64,000 bases of DNA from Friedmanniella luteola. Lineage in GTDB: Bacteria; Actinomycetota; Actinomycetes; Propionibacteriales; Propionibacteriaceae. The DNA is taken from contig NZ_LT629749.1 of NCBI RefSeq assembly GCF_900105065.1, positions 2,914,001 through 2,978,000 on the forward strand, read 5' to 3'. This document shows positions 45,088 to 53,586 of the stretch, piece by piece. The position numbers were made by a program, and so were the translations under genes. Numbering within the stretch: the first letter of the stretch is position 1; every line of letters starts with the position of its first letter. Under the pieces are notes generated by a model, which did not search any database, was not told where the DNA came from, and saw only the letters and a list, made by a program, of their open reading frames with translations.

Positions 45088-45521
45088 ATGCCTAAGCGGA
45101 AACTGACGACACGTAGCCGGCATTCGCCCAGTGCCGACACAGCCCAGCCCGTGGTGGTGGCTTGCCGGGGCGGGGACTGCGGTAAAGAACCAAGCATCCC
45201 GACACCGAGCACGCCACACAGCTCCGCGATCTTCGCACCGGCCTCGCCGACACCGCAGATGTGCTCGTCAGCACCTGTCTCGATGCCTGCGAGCGCTCCA
45301 ACGTGGTCGTCGTCCTTCCCGGTCAACCCGGACGTGAGGCAGGCGGCGAAGCGCTCTGGATCGGTGGAGTCAACGACCCCGAGATCACCCGGGGCATCAT
45401 CGATTGGGTGCGGGCTGGTGGCCCCGCCCTCGCGGCCGAACCGACGCTCGTCGCCATCAGCTGCTTTCGACCCAGCCGGCTCAACCGCCATGAGCTCGAC
45501 GAGGTCACCGAGCGCCGTTGA
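45088..45521 (+). pseudogene. (2Fe-2S) ferredoxin-domain protein, frameshifted
   Basis: From ATG 45088 (MPKRKLTTRSRHSPSADTAQ) the frame reaches VVVACRGGDCG, the first cysteine pair. A missing base at about 45185-45190 shifts the rest: KHPDTEHATQLRDLRTGLAD then VLVSTCLDACERSNVVVVLP (second cysteine pair), and WIGGVNDPEITRGIIDWVRA. Together this is the short actinobacterial thioredoxin-fold ferredoxin family with CX4C...CX3C. Ends at 45521. Untranslated downstream unless frameshifted, so a pseudogene or an error. It precedes the ArsR/CDF pair, on the same strand. Confidence 0.78.
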
Positions 45522-45666
45522 GGGACCGCAACGACAACCGGGTTTCCGACAACCCTCGCTGACTGGACTCCGCTGTCGATCAGCCGCCACCGGCCAGCGA
45601 CGGCGCTGGCGAAAGTCCCAGGCGGGCTCCCATGACCACTACACGAGCACGTGCAATAATCTTCGC

Positions 45667-46107
45667 ATGCTTGAACATTCGCAGGATCAGACATTACAGG
45701 GGGATTCTGTTCGCGCAGACGAGCAGATCGTCGAGCTGGCAGTGGAGGTGTTCACCATGCTGGCCGATGCAACCCGGGTGCGTATCGTGCTGGCGCTCCA
45801 GGACGGCGAGCTATCGGTAAACACCCTTGCCGAGCTGGTGGGCAAGTCACCGACCGCAGTGTCCCAGCACCTGGCGAAGCTGCGGCTGGCCCGCATCGTC
45901 GCCACCCGTCACGAAGCCAACCGCGTCTACTACCGGCTGGCGAACGAGCACGCCCGCCGCCTGGTCGCGGACGCCATCGACCAGGCGGAGCACTCCGTGG
46001 ACGATCACCCCCGACACCACCGACGCATCACCAGCAGAGACGACGAACATGACTGCGCCTCAGCACGAGCACGAGCGCCCTCATGCTCACGCACGCCCCC
46101 ACTCTGA
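45667..46107 (+). CDS. ArsR/SmtB-family metal-sensing repressor
   Basis: 146 residues from ATG 45667; an AATAAT lies just upstream, and translation may be nearly leaderless. Winged helix: VFTMLADATRVRIVLALQDG, SVNTLAELVGKSPTAVSQHL, AKLRLARIVATRHEANRVYY. The H-rich tail (DQAEHSVDDHPRHHRRITSR) resembles the C-terminal metal site of NmtR/CzrA-type sensors. The last 59 bp overlap the following CDF transporter in another frame, so the two are tightly coupled. Expected to repress them until Zn, Ni, Co or Cd binds. Confidence 0.93.
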   Translation: MLEHSQDQTLQGDSVRADEQIVELAVEVFTMLADATRVRIVLALQDGELSVNTLAELVGKSPTAVSQHLAKLRLARIVATRHEANRVYYRLANEHARRLVADAIDQAEHSVDDHPRHHRRITSRDDEHDCASARARAPSCSRTPPL

Positions 46108-47104
46108 CCGCCACCAACATGGGCGTGAGCACGACCACGGGCACGTCCATCCGACGGGCTTCAAGGGGTTCTTCTACGGCTTGTTCGTCCCGCACAGTCA
46201 CGACGCGGCCGACTCGATCGACGACGCGCTGGAGGCCAGCGAGGCTGGCATCCGGGCGGTGAAGCTGAGCCTGCTGGGGCTTGGGGTGACCGCGTTGCTA
46301 CAGCTGGTGATCTATCTGATCAGCGGGTCCATCGGGCTGCTGGCCGACACGATCCACAACGCCTCGGATGCCCTGACGGCGGTGCCGTTGTGGATCGCGT
46401 TCGTGCTGGGCCGGCGGGCGGCCTCGCGCCGGTACACCTACAGGTACGGCCGGGTCGAGGACTTGCCCGGGCTGTTCATCGTGGCCATGATCGCCCTGTC
46501 GGCCGTGGTGGCCGGGTACGAGGCGGTCCGCCGGTTCTTCGAGCCGCAGCCGGTGACCAACCTCGGATGGGTGCTGGCGGCAGGGCTGATCGGGTTCGCC
46601 GGCAACGAACTGGTCGCGGTCTACCGGATCCGCGTCGGGCGCCGGATCGGGTCCGCCGCCCTGGTCGCCGACGGCGTGCACGCCCGCACCGACGGGTTCA
46701 CCTCCCTCGCGGTGGTGCTCGGCGTGGTCGGCATCTGGCTGGGCTTTCCCCTCGCCGACCCGCTCGTAGCCCTAGCCATCAGCGTCGCCATCTTCGTCCT
46801 GCTGTGGAGTACCGCCCGCGACATCGGCCGCCGCCTCCTCGACGGCGTCGACCCCACCATGGTCCACATCGCCGAAGATGTGATCACCGCCGCGCCCGGT
46901 ATTGCTGGCGTGACCGCCGTGAGGATGCGCTGGGTCGGGCACCGGCTCGACAGCGAAGCCACCGTCACCACGGACCCCGCCATGCCCGTCGGACGCTTCC
47001 ACGAGCTCGAGCACGACCTCACCGACACACTGTGCCAACGGCTGTCCAGCGCCCAAAGTCTCCGACTCGTGCCGGCCTCGCATCTGCACGGCTCGGACCG
47101 GTAA
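46049..47104 (+). CDS. Cation diffusion facilitator (CDF) metal exporter
   Basis: 351 residues from ATG 46049, starting inside the ArsR gene. The N-terminus is a long His/Asp-rich tail (EHERPHAHARPHSDRHQHGR). Six membrane helices follow, with the CDF metal site DTIHNASD and the second HARTD (HxxxD) motif in ADGVHARTDGFTSL. The cytoplasmic C-terminal domain (MPVGRFHELEHDLTDTLC) is typical. It pumps Zn, Cd, Co or Ni out against protons; metal selectivity cannot be read off. Regulated by the overlapping ArsR. Confidence 0.95.
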   Translation: MTAPQHEHERPHAHARPHSDRHQHGREHDHGHVHPTGFKGFFYGLFVPHSHDAADSIDDALEASEAGIRAVKLSLLGLGVTALLQLVIYLISGSIGLLADTIHNASDALTAVPLWIAFVLGRRAASRRYTYRYGRVEDLPGLFIVAMIALSAVVAGYEAVRRFFEPQPVTNLGWVLAAGLIGFAGNELVAVYRIRVGRRIGSAALVADGVHARTDGFTSLAVVLGVVGIWLGFPLADPLVALAISVAIFVLLWSTARDIGRRLLDGVDPTMVHIAEDVITAAPGIAGVTAVRMRWVGHRLDSEATVTTDPAMPVGRFHELEHDLTDTLCQRLSSAQSLRLVPASHLHGSDR

Positions 47105-47243
47105 CGCTGCCGCCGACTCCACGGCACTCCCCGCCAGCCGGCATCAGCCGGCGTCGGAGCAGCACTTGCCTTCGCGGTCGCTAGCGGACAGCCAGATCGA
47201 AGTTGGTCTCCTCGGGCTCGCCCGAGTGGCCGACCACGATGGG

Positions 47244-47963
47244 TCAGCTGGTGCGGTGGCCGAAGACGATGACGTTGCTGAGGTAGTGGTCGACGGGGTC
47301 GAAAGGGCCGCCGCAGGTGACGAGCCGGATCTGGGGCTGGTCGAAGTCGCCGTAGTAGACCTCGTCGGTGGGGAAGTCGTCCTTGGGGTAGACGGCGACC
47401 TTGTCGACGGTGAAGGTGACCCGGGTCTTGTCCTTTCGGGTGACGTGGATCTTGTCGCCCTTCTCGACCGCGCCGAGCCGGTAGAAGACGCCCGGCCCCT
47501 TCTTGCTGTCGACGTGGGCGCCGAGAACGGCCGGTCCGAGCTGGCCGGGCGTGGGTCCGTCGGCATACAGGCCGACCTCGTCGGCGCTGCCGGGCACGTT
47601 CAGGGTGCCGTCCTTCGCCACCTGGAGGTCGACGAAGCTGGTGGAGCGGATGCCGACCGAGGGGATGTCGAGGGCCGTCGGTGCCGAGGCCGGCAGGAAG
47701 GCGCCGATCCGGGTCTTGGGCTCAGCCGACGGCGCGGGCCGCGCCGGGGTCCGGCCTCCGCCGCTTCTCGCCGGGCTGGGGCTGGGTGTGCTCCTCGTCG
47801 GTTCCGGTGTCGGGCTGACGGTGACGACGGGTTCGGCGGCTGCCGGTTGCGGGGGTCCAGCCCGGCCCTGCACCCCGAGGGTGAGGACGACGATCCCGAC
47901 GAGCAGCAGGACGACGGCGGCCGCCGCAGCGATCAGTCCGCTGCGACGGCCACCGTCTGCCAT
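47244..47963 (-). CDS. Class F sortase
   Basis: 239 residues from ATG 47963. N-terminal membrane anchor (LIAAAAAVVLLLVGIVVLTLG), a Pro/Ser-rich linker, then the sortase fold: IPSVGIRSTSFVDLQVAKDG, AVLGAHVDS with catalytic His, and RLVTCGGPFD with catalytic Cys. The C-terminal HYLSNVIVFGHR contains the arginine-region strand, with Arg as the penultimate-type residue. Class F sortases attach surface proteins in actinobacteria. The CHRD-domain gene upstream, 11 bp away, is its probable substrate. Confidence 0.92.
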   Translation of the reverse strand: MADGGRRSGLIAAAAAVVLLLVGIVVLTLGVQGRAGPPQPAAAEPVVTVSPTPEPTRSTPSPSPARSGGGRTPARPAPSAEPKTRIGAFLPASAPTALDIPSVGIRSTSFVDLQVAKDGTLNVPGSADEVGLYADGPTPGQLGPAVLGAHVDSKKGPGVFYRLGAVEKGDKIHVTRKDKTRVTFTVDKVAVYPKDDFPTDEVYYGDFDQPQIRLVTCGGPFDPVDHYLSNVIVFGHRTS

Positions 47964-47974
47964 GGTTGCGTCCC

Positions 47975-48736
47975 TCAGGCCTGGGTGCGGAACCGTCGGA
48001 CGGCGACGAACCCGCTGCCAGCGGCGGCCAGGAGGGCGCCACCACCGAGGGCGATCATCGTGGTGTTCGGTCCGGCGGCGGTCGCGCCACCACCCGTGGC
48101 CATCCCTCCGTCGGGGGCGGTGCTCAACACCCCGCACAGCGCGGGGTCGGTGGCCTCGGTCGGGAGGTCGGGGTTGAGGTCGCTCTTGGCCTTGCCGCTG
48201 TACTTGCCGTCGTGGTTGTGGTCCACGCCGTGGATGACGACCACCGACTGGCCGTCGGTGATGGCCTTGGCCACGTCGTCAGAGACCTTGATGCTGCCCC
48301 GCTCGTAGCTGATCTTGCCGCCCTTGGCGGTGTCGAACCGGTCGACCGCCAGGCCGCTGTCGGGGCTGGTGTCCCCGGTCTTGGTCAGCGACACCACGAT
48401 GGCACCGTAGGCCGGGCCACCCTCGGTGGTGTTCAGGCGGCCGTTGCCGTCGCTGTCGTCGGAGGCGGTCGGGCACTCGTGCCGGGCGTCAGCGCCGAAG
48501 TGGATGTGCGCGGCGTGCGGGGCGTCGGCCAGCAGACCCATGGCGGCCATCGTCACGGTGATCGAGTTGCCGCTCACCTTCACCATCGCCGTGCCACTGC
48601 CGTCGACGCCGTTCTCCGCGACCGGCCGTAGGTTCGCGTGCACACTGCCCGTCGCCGCAAGAGCGGGACCAGCGCCGAACGCGGCCAGAGCCGCCGCACC
48701 GCACGCCACCCCAGCAAGTCTCTGAATGTTCCGCAT
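47975..48736 (-). CDS. CHRD-domain surface protein with C-terminal anchor
   Basis: 253 residues from ATG 48736, with AAGGAGG upstream. Signal peptide (RNIQRLAGVACGAAALAAFG... AALA), CHRD domain about residues 35-200 (VKVSGNSITVTMAAMGLLAD, PHAAHIHFGADARHECPTAS, GAIVVSLTKTGDTSPDSGLA) including the HIH metal-like pair and HGVDHNHDGKY. The end has a hydrophobic helix (MIALGGGALLAAAGSGFV) and basic tail RRFRTQA, i.e. a sorting-signal layout, but no LPXTG; the nearest match is TAAGPNTT. It is upstream of the sortase in the same operon and paralogous to the protein at 51944. Confidence 0.87.
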   Translation of the reverse strand: MRNIQRLAGVACGAAALAAFGAGPALAATGSVHANLRPVAENGVDGSGTAMVKVSGNSITVTMAAMGLLADAPHAAHIHFGADARHECPTASDDSDGNGRLNTTEGGPAYGAIVVSLTKTGDTSPDSGLAVDRFDTAKGGKISYERGSIKVSDDVAKAITDGQSVVVIHGVDHNHDGKYSGKAKSDLNPDLPTEATDPALCGVLSTAPDGGMATGGGATAAGPNTTMIALGGGALLAAAGSGFVAVRRFRTQA

Positions 48737-49448
48737 CTTTCCTCCTTGAAAGGGTGGAGGCTCCGGCGTCACGCCCGGATGTTCCGAGCCGCACGGCCTC
48801 ACCGAGATAGGTTCGACACCGACCACGGAAAGGATTGGTCGGCCCCATGACAGAGCAGCCGCCGGTGGGCGCCCGTGCGGATGGCTGAAGTTGCTACCGA
48901 CCGTGAGAGCGTTGGTGGTGAGCCCAGCGTCCGTTCCCTGGAGACGCCGCCACTGGCTCGATGGCCGTCGTGATCGACCTTGGCTAAAGTTGCACTAAGT
49001 CGCGGCACCTGCGCGCTGGGGCTGGTTCTGTCACAGCTGGCAGGTGGGGGGCATCATGCGCCAGGGTCAGGCGTGGAAGCTCCGAGGCAGGTCACAGCTT
49101 CGTGAAGTGGTTCCACCTGGTGGCGCTGGTGAGTCCAGGCGATCGGGTCGCCCAACTGCGGCCCTCCATCGGTCCTCGGCGGGCCTGAAGTGAGCCCGTG
49201 AGGTGGCGTTGACGCCGCCAAGCAGAACGCTGCTAATGATCGAAGGGGCAGCGTGGTCGAGGGCCCGCTCCCCCTACCAGTTCCTGCTGAAACGTTGCCT
49301 GATCTCCTACCGGGCGTCGCCCAGTGTTCTTACGTTCCTTGTTGGTGTTCATCTGTTCGTCATCCGTGGGCTCCCCTGTGTTCCTGCTGGACGTCTTAGG
49401 TGAAGCGTGTGTCGGTGTGGCACAAGGACTGTTGAGCGGAGACATGGC
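48737..49448. other. Intergenic region, no gene seen
   Basis: About 710 bp between divergent genes (CHRD operon and alkaline phosphatase). No convincing ORF. Promoters for both operons must lie here, but I could not identify them. Confidence 0.4.
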
Positions 49449-50936
49449 ATGCAGAGACACAGACGAGTTGCAGTAGTGGCGCTCTTGAGCGCAGCGACGT
49501 TGACCGCCACAACGGTGGTGGCGGCCGAGGCGGCGCAGACCGCTGGAGGCGGGCGGGTGAAGAACGTGATCTATCTGCTGGGTGACGGCATGGGTCGCTC
49601 TCACGTCACGGCCGCCCGCGAGCGCTACTACGGCGCGGCAGGCGAGCTCAACATGGAGTCGCTCCCGGTGGTCGGGCAGGTCCGCACCTACGCGGTGCAG
49701 AAGAACTCGGGCCAGCCCGGCGACTCGGACTTCGAGCCCAACTACGTCACCGACTCGGCCTCGGCGGCGACCGCCTGGGCGTCTGGGGTGAAGACCTACA
49801 ACGCCGCTCTGGGGGTCGACGCGAAGGGCGCGGTGGTGCCGACGGTGATGGAGCTGGCCAAGGATGAGGGCTACCGCACCGGCAACGTCTCCACCGCAGA
49901 GATCACCGACGCCACCCCGGCCGGGCAGATGAGCCACGCACTGGCCCGCGGCTGCCAGGGACCCACCTACTCCGCGGCGGCCTGCCAGGACCTGACGATC
50001 ACCGGTGAGGCACTGCCGACCAGCGATGTGCGGGTCACCCCCATCGCGGACCAGATCGCCCGGAACGGGACCGCAGACGTCATCCTCGGCGGCGGGCTGT
50101 CGCGCTTCGACGCCGCCGACGAGCGGGCCCTGCTGCGGCAGGGTTACGACGTCCTCGGCTCTCCCGCCGACCAAACGGTGGCCACCCGTGCTGACCTGCG
50201 CAACACCTCGAGCCGCAAGGTCTTCGGCCTATTCAACAAGGGCAACCTGACCATCGAGAAGTACAAGCGGGAGAACCGTGCTGCAGTCGAGGCACGTGAG
50301 CCTTCGCTGCCGGAGATGACCCGCAAAGCCATCAGTCTGCTGAACCGGCCCGGGCGCAACAAGAAGGGCTTCTACCTGCAAGTCGAGGGCGCGCTGATCG
50401 ACAAGCGTTCCCACGCCAACGACGCCGCACAAACGCTGGAAGAGATGAGGGCCTTCGACGACGCAGTCGCCGCGGCCAAGGACTTCGCCGCCCGCGACGG
50501 CCACACCCTGGTCATCGTCACCGCGGACCACGAGTGCGCCGGCTTCAACATCATTGAGAAGGGCACCTACACCAACGCGGAGGCGACGACCCCGCCGGCC
50601 AACGTAGACGCGGGCAACACCGCCAACAACTCTGCTCCCAGCCGGCCCACCGGTGGCACCAAGGACCCCGCCCGCTCCTCGGGCCCGGTCAACGGTTCCG
50701 GTTCGACCGACGCCAAGAACTTCGGCCCCGCCACCTTCCGCACCGCCGACGACCCCGACTCGGTGAAGGACGGCACCGCCGAGGCAAGCCTGTGGCTGAG
50801 TTACCTCTCCGGTAACCACACCGGCCAGGACGTGCCGATCTTCGCGTACGGTCCGCGGTCCAGCAGGGTCGGCGCCGAGATCGAGAACACCGATCTCTTC
50901 GACGTCGTCACCGAGGCCCTGCGCCTCAACAGCTAA
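49449..50936 (+). CDS. Secreted alkaline phosphatase (PhoA family)
   Basis: 495 residues from ATG 49449, GGAG just upstream. Signal peptide (RHRRVAVVALLSAATLTATTVVAAEA). Active site: KNVIYLLGDGMG (metal Asp), TDSASAATAWASG with nucleophile Ser, AEITDATPAG (metal), DKRSHAND and ITADHECAG (metal His). These are the PhoA-type metal ligands. The late insertion (PANVDAGNTANNSAPSRPTG, residues 395-430) is a disordered loop. It releases phosphate from organic phosphate esters outside the cell. Ends in a perfect terminator. Confidence 0.93.
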   Translation: MQRHRRVAVVALLSAATLTATTVVAAEAAQTAGGGRVKNVIYLLGDGMGRSHVTAARERYYGAAGELNMESLPVVGQVRTYAVQKNSGQPGDSDFEPNYVTDSASAATAWASGVKTYNAALGVDAKGAVVPTVMELAKDEGYRTGNVSTAEITDATPAGQMSHALARGCQGPTYSAAACQDLTITGEALPTSDVRVTPIADQIARNGTADVILGGGLSRFDAADERALLRQGYDVLGSPADQTVATRADLRNTSSRKVFGLFNKGNLTIEKYKRENRAAVEAREPSLPEMTRKAISLLNRPGRNKKGFYLQVEGALIDKRSHANDAAQTLEEMRAFDDAVAAAKDFAARDGHTLVIVTADHECAGFNIIEKGTYTNAEATTPPANVDAGNTANNSAPSRPTGGTKDPARSSGPVNGSGSTDAKNFGPATFRTADDPDSVKDGTAEASLWLSYLSGNHTGQDVPIFAYGPRSSRVGAEIENTDLFDVVTEALRLNS

Positions 50937-50947
50937 ACCATGATGAT

Positions 50948-50978
50948 CGGGGCCTGCACCGCTGCGGTGCAGGCCCCG
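50948..50978 (+). terminator. Perfect hairpin terminator after the phosphatase
   Basis: Arms CGGGGCCTGCACCGC and GCGGTGCAGGCCCCG match over 15 bp with one unpaired base at the turn, 12 bp after the stop. Confidence 0.9.
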
Positions 50979-51009
50979 ACGCCATGCCTGACCCTGAACG
51001 GAGCCTCCT

Positions 51010-51537
51010 GTGAGACCAAATCGTCGGATCATGCTGGTCGCGGTGCTGGTGGTGGTCGTCCTCGCCGCCGGCGCGTGGTGGCGCTGGGGCAACCGCGGCG
51101 CAAGCGCTGACCCGCAAGCCGCGGCGCGGACGTCGTTCCCCGACCTCACCCCCGCCACGGGCGACCCGATACTGCCCAGCCTGGCCGGACTCAGCCCCTC
51201 GGCCGGCGAAGTCGTCCAGGCTGAAGGCCCGTTCGACAACCGCTTCGAACTGGACAAACTGCGCTTCGACGGCAAAAAGCTCACCGGCACCGCCACGATC
51301 ACCAGCGACGTCAGCGAGATCCTTGAGTTCGAGGCCCTGGCCGGCTTCTACGACCGCCAAGGTCGGCTGCGCGGCACCGCCCGCCACGTCTACCACCTCG
51401 ACGAGAGCAAGAACGACCACGCCCACGAAGAAGGAACGCCGAGCGAGGCCCACCCCTTCACGATCCAGGTGCCGAAGGACCTGACCGACGTCGCCGTCTC
51501 TGCCGCCGTCGGCGTCCCCGTACTCGTCAACGAGTAG
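51010..51537 (+). CDS. Membrane-anchored protein, FxLYD-like
   Basis: 175 residues from GTG 51010. Signal anchor (RRIMLVAVLVVVVLAAGAWW). The extracytoplasmic part has FDNRFELDKLRFDGKKLTGT and ATITSDVSEILEFEALAGFYD, a pattern like FxLYD-type Ig-like modules. Located 70 bp after the phosphatase gene and on the same strand, beyond the terminator. It lacks a recognisable catalytic motif. Confidence 0.72.
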   Translation: MRPNRRIMLVAVLVVVVLAAGAWWRWGNRGASADPQAAARTSFPDLTPATGDPILPSLAGLSPSAGEVVQAEGPFDNRFELDKLRFDGKKLTGTATITSDVSEILEFEALAGFYDRQGRLRGTARHVYHLDESKNDHAHEEGTPSEAHPFTIQVPKDLTDVAVSAAVGVPVLVNE

Positions 51538-51943
51538 CTGGAGGCGCCCGCTCGAGTTGCCCTGGCGCCAGAGTCGATGGACTGAGCGCTGTTACCGCAT
51601 CAGCCGGACCTGCGGTTCGCTCGGGTGGTGGTGGTCGCACTGGTGGCGGTAGTGGTCCTTCGCATCGCGGTCCTGCTGCTCATCAGGGCTCCCGGTGACG
51701 ACGTCGTCCACGGATAAGATCGCTGCCCTGGCCGCTCCGGCTCTCGGCTCGGCTGTTCAGGCGGCGAGAGCAGCGCAGTCGGAGGATGGTGGGGCCGCGG
51801 ACACCGAGGGGAGAGCCGTCGCGGGTCGGCGACCATCGGGAGAGTCGCGAGCACAAAGGACAGGGCTGGCCAATCCGCTGGAACGCGGGCTCCGAACCAG
51901 CACGAGTGCGCGAAGTGGTCGCGCACAGACTCGGAGGACGTCA
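51538..51943. other. Leader of the second CHRD gene
   Basis: About 400 bp. An open frame upstream from 51695 continues into the CHRD gene but is not supported. No other gene. Confidence 0.4.
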
Positions 51944-52582
51944 ATGAAGACCAAGCTCCTAGCGGTGACGGCAGCAAGCGGTGCCGTCCTGCTCAGCACC
52001 CTCGCTCTCGGCGGCACAGCCGTGGCCAGTGGTTCCTACCCAGGCCACCACGACAACAAGGTGTCCGGTCGGCTGAACACCCTCAACAACTCCGGCGTGA
52101 CTGGGGACGCGCGGGTCAAGGTCGAAGGCAAGAAGCTCGAGGTGGACTACACGGCCAGACACCTGGCGCCGAACCTCCCCCACGCGGCGCACATCCACTA
52201 CGGCGCACAGGCAAGCCACGAGTGCCCGACGGTCAAGGATGACGCCAACCGCGACTTCCGGCTCAACGTCGCCGAAGGTCTGCCCCGGTACGGCCCGATC
52301 GCGGTCTCGCTGACCACCAGCGGCGACACCAGCCCGGCCAGCGCCCTCGCCGTCGACCGGTTCGCCACCGCACCGAAGGGCACCATCAACTACGAACGCA
52401 CCATCAAGACCAGCAAGGACGTCGCCCGCGCCATCCGCAACGGCGAAGGCGTCCTGGTCGTGCACGGTGTCGACTACAACAACAACGGCAAGTACGACTT
52501 CGACGGCGCCGGCAAGAGCGAGCTCAACGCTGCCCTGCCCGCCGAGGCCACCGACCCCGCCGTCTGCGGCGTCCTGCGCTGA
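51944..52582 (+). CDS. Secreted CHRD-domain protein (no anchor)
   Basis: 212 residues from ATG 51944, with GGAGG upstream. Signal peptide (KTKLLAVTAASGAVLLSTLA). The CHRD domain is clearly paralogous to the protein at 47975: PHAAHIHYGAQASHECPTVK, YGPIAVSLTTSGDTSPASAL, HGVDYNNNGKYDFDG. The order of motifs is the same, but the hydrophobic C-terminus is missing, so it should be released rather than anchored. CHRD was named after chordin; bacterial members have unclear roles. Terminator follows. Confidence 0.87.
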   Translation: MKTKLLAVTAASGAVLLSTLALGGTAVASGSYPGHHDNKVSGRLNTLNNSGVTGDARVKVEGKKLEVDYTARHLAPNLPHAAHIHYGAQASHECPTVKDDANRDFRLNVAEGLPRYGPIAVSLTTSGDTSPASALAVDRFATAPKGTINYERTIKTSKDVARAIRNGEGVLVVHGVDYNNNGKYDFDGAGKSELNAALPAEATDPAVCGVLR

Positions 52583-52627
52583 GCTTGGTCCTGTTCAGAC
52601 GGAACACCAGGCTCGGCTGAGCAAGCG

Positions 52628-52655
52628 GCCCGGACACCCTTCGGGGGGTCCGGGC
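52628..52655 (+). terminator. Terminator after the second CHRD gene
   Basis: Arms GCCCGGACACCC and GGGGGTCCGGGC around a TTCG loop (one A-G mismatch), followed by TTCTTG. Confidence 0.9.
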
Positions 52656-52674
52656 TTCTTGCTGCTCCACTTGC

Positions 52675-52890
52675 TCACGGTGGTCGAGAACCCTGCAGTC
52701 CGCGTTGACCCGGCCTAGTTGTCCGGAGTGGGTTGAAGCCGCGGAGCCGGCGGCTGTTGGACACGACGAACACCGAGGAGAAGGCCATCGCGGCGCCGGC
52801 GAGCATGGGGTTGAGCAGACCGGCGGCGGCCAGGGGTAGGGCGGCGACGTTGTAGGTAAAGCCCAGAACAGGTTGGCCCTGATACCCCCC
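52675..52890 (-). pseudogene. Copper P-type ATPase (CopA-like) 3' remnant
   Basis: The minus strand reads ANLFWA, then one base off, [20 protein letters not shown] and [20 protein letters not shown]: the last two membrane helices and tail of P1B-type copper ATPases. A base is missing near 52866 (TTTACC). Everything upstream of ANLFWA (all catalytic domains) is gone, replaced by the promoter region of the DUF6153 gene. A scar of a deleted copper pump. Confidence 0.88.
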
Positions 52891-52898
52891 TGGGGTGT
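52882..52898. promoter_or_regulatory. CsoR-like operator upstream of the DUF6153/DUF305 genes
   Basis: ATACCCCCCTGGGGTGT: ACCCC and GGGGT arms with a 3-nt gap, the form of CsoR/RicR copper operators in actinobacteria. It lies 48 bp before the DUF6153 start and partly overlaps the CopA remnant. No csoR gene is in the window. Confidence 0.6.
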
Positions 52899-52945
52899 GG
52901 TTGGTAGGGTCGAGGCAATTCGGCAGATTGGATGGTGAGGTGGGG

Positions 52946-53461
52946 ATGCAGCGGACGGGGACTGGACCCCTTCTGGGCTTCTTGCGGCAGGCGCGCAAGA
53001 GCTGGCTACGCCACCTCCTACACGTCCTGAGTCTGGTTATACTGACGCTAGGCGTCGTTGGCATGCACCAACTGTCGGTAGGCCACGACGTCGCAACAGG
53101 CCAGCACAGCCGGCACGCTCATACCGAGACAGCCGCTGCCGGTCCTGTCGAGGCCGCCCCTCATGGCCATGGGTCTACCGAAGTTGCGCTGACTGGGTCG
53201 CACCTGGCCGCTCCTACCGGGACCGGCGGGGTGGGTGCCGTCGACGAGGGCTGCCTGACCTGTGGTGACCACGAGATGATGTTGGGGTCGTGCCTGCTGG
53301 CTCTGACGCTGCTCGTGTTCAGCTGGTTCTTGCGTCCGCCGCAGCTGCGTCACCTCCCACCCTTCCTACTTCCCCGCCTGGCCCCACCAACGATCCGGCC
53401 AACCCTCAAACGGCTGGTTCCTTCACTCTCCTTGACGGAGTTGTCGCTGCGGCGAACGTGA
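52946..53461 (+). CDS. DUF6153-type membrane protein
   Basis: 171 residues from ATG 52946, GGTGAGG upstream. N-terminal signal/membrane helix ([20 protein letters not shown]), a His/Gly-rich extracytoplasmic loop with [13 protein letters not shown], and a second helix ([17 protein letters not shown]) with a proline-rich tail. Such proteins accompany DUF305 genes in copper-related actinobacterial clusters. CxxC plus histidines suggest metal binding. Probably copper-induced through the CsoR-like box. Confidence 0.75.
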   Translation: MQRTGTGPLLGFLRQARKSWLRHLLHVLSLVILTLGVVGMHQLSVGHDVATGQHSRHAHTETAAAGPVEAAPHGHGSTEVALTGSHLAAPTGTGGVGAVDEGCLTCGDHEMMLGSCLLALTLLVFSWFLRPPQLRHLPPFLLPRLAPPTIRPTLKRLVPSLSLTELSLRRT

Positions 53462-53586
53462 GCAGACCTGTGTAGTTGACGCCTTCTGGCCACTCTCAGC
53501 CCTGCTAGACCCGCTACGGCGAGGTCTGGGCCTCGGTCAGTACTCGCATGTCCCACACAGACCCCGTACGAAAGAAGAGACTTCTC

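Noticed and set aside
47166-48308. 380-codon plus-strand ORF opposite sortase and CHRD genes
   Set aside because: Shadow of the two well-supported minus-strand genes.
49233-50174. 313-codon minus-strand ORF opposite the alkaline phosphatase
   Set aside because: Antisense shadow, Gly/Arg/Val-rich without motifs.
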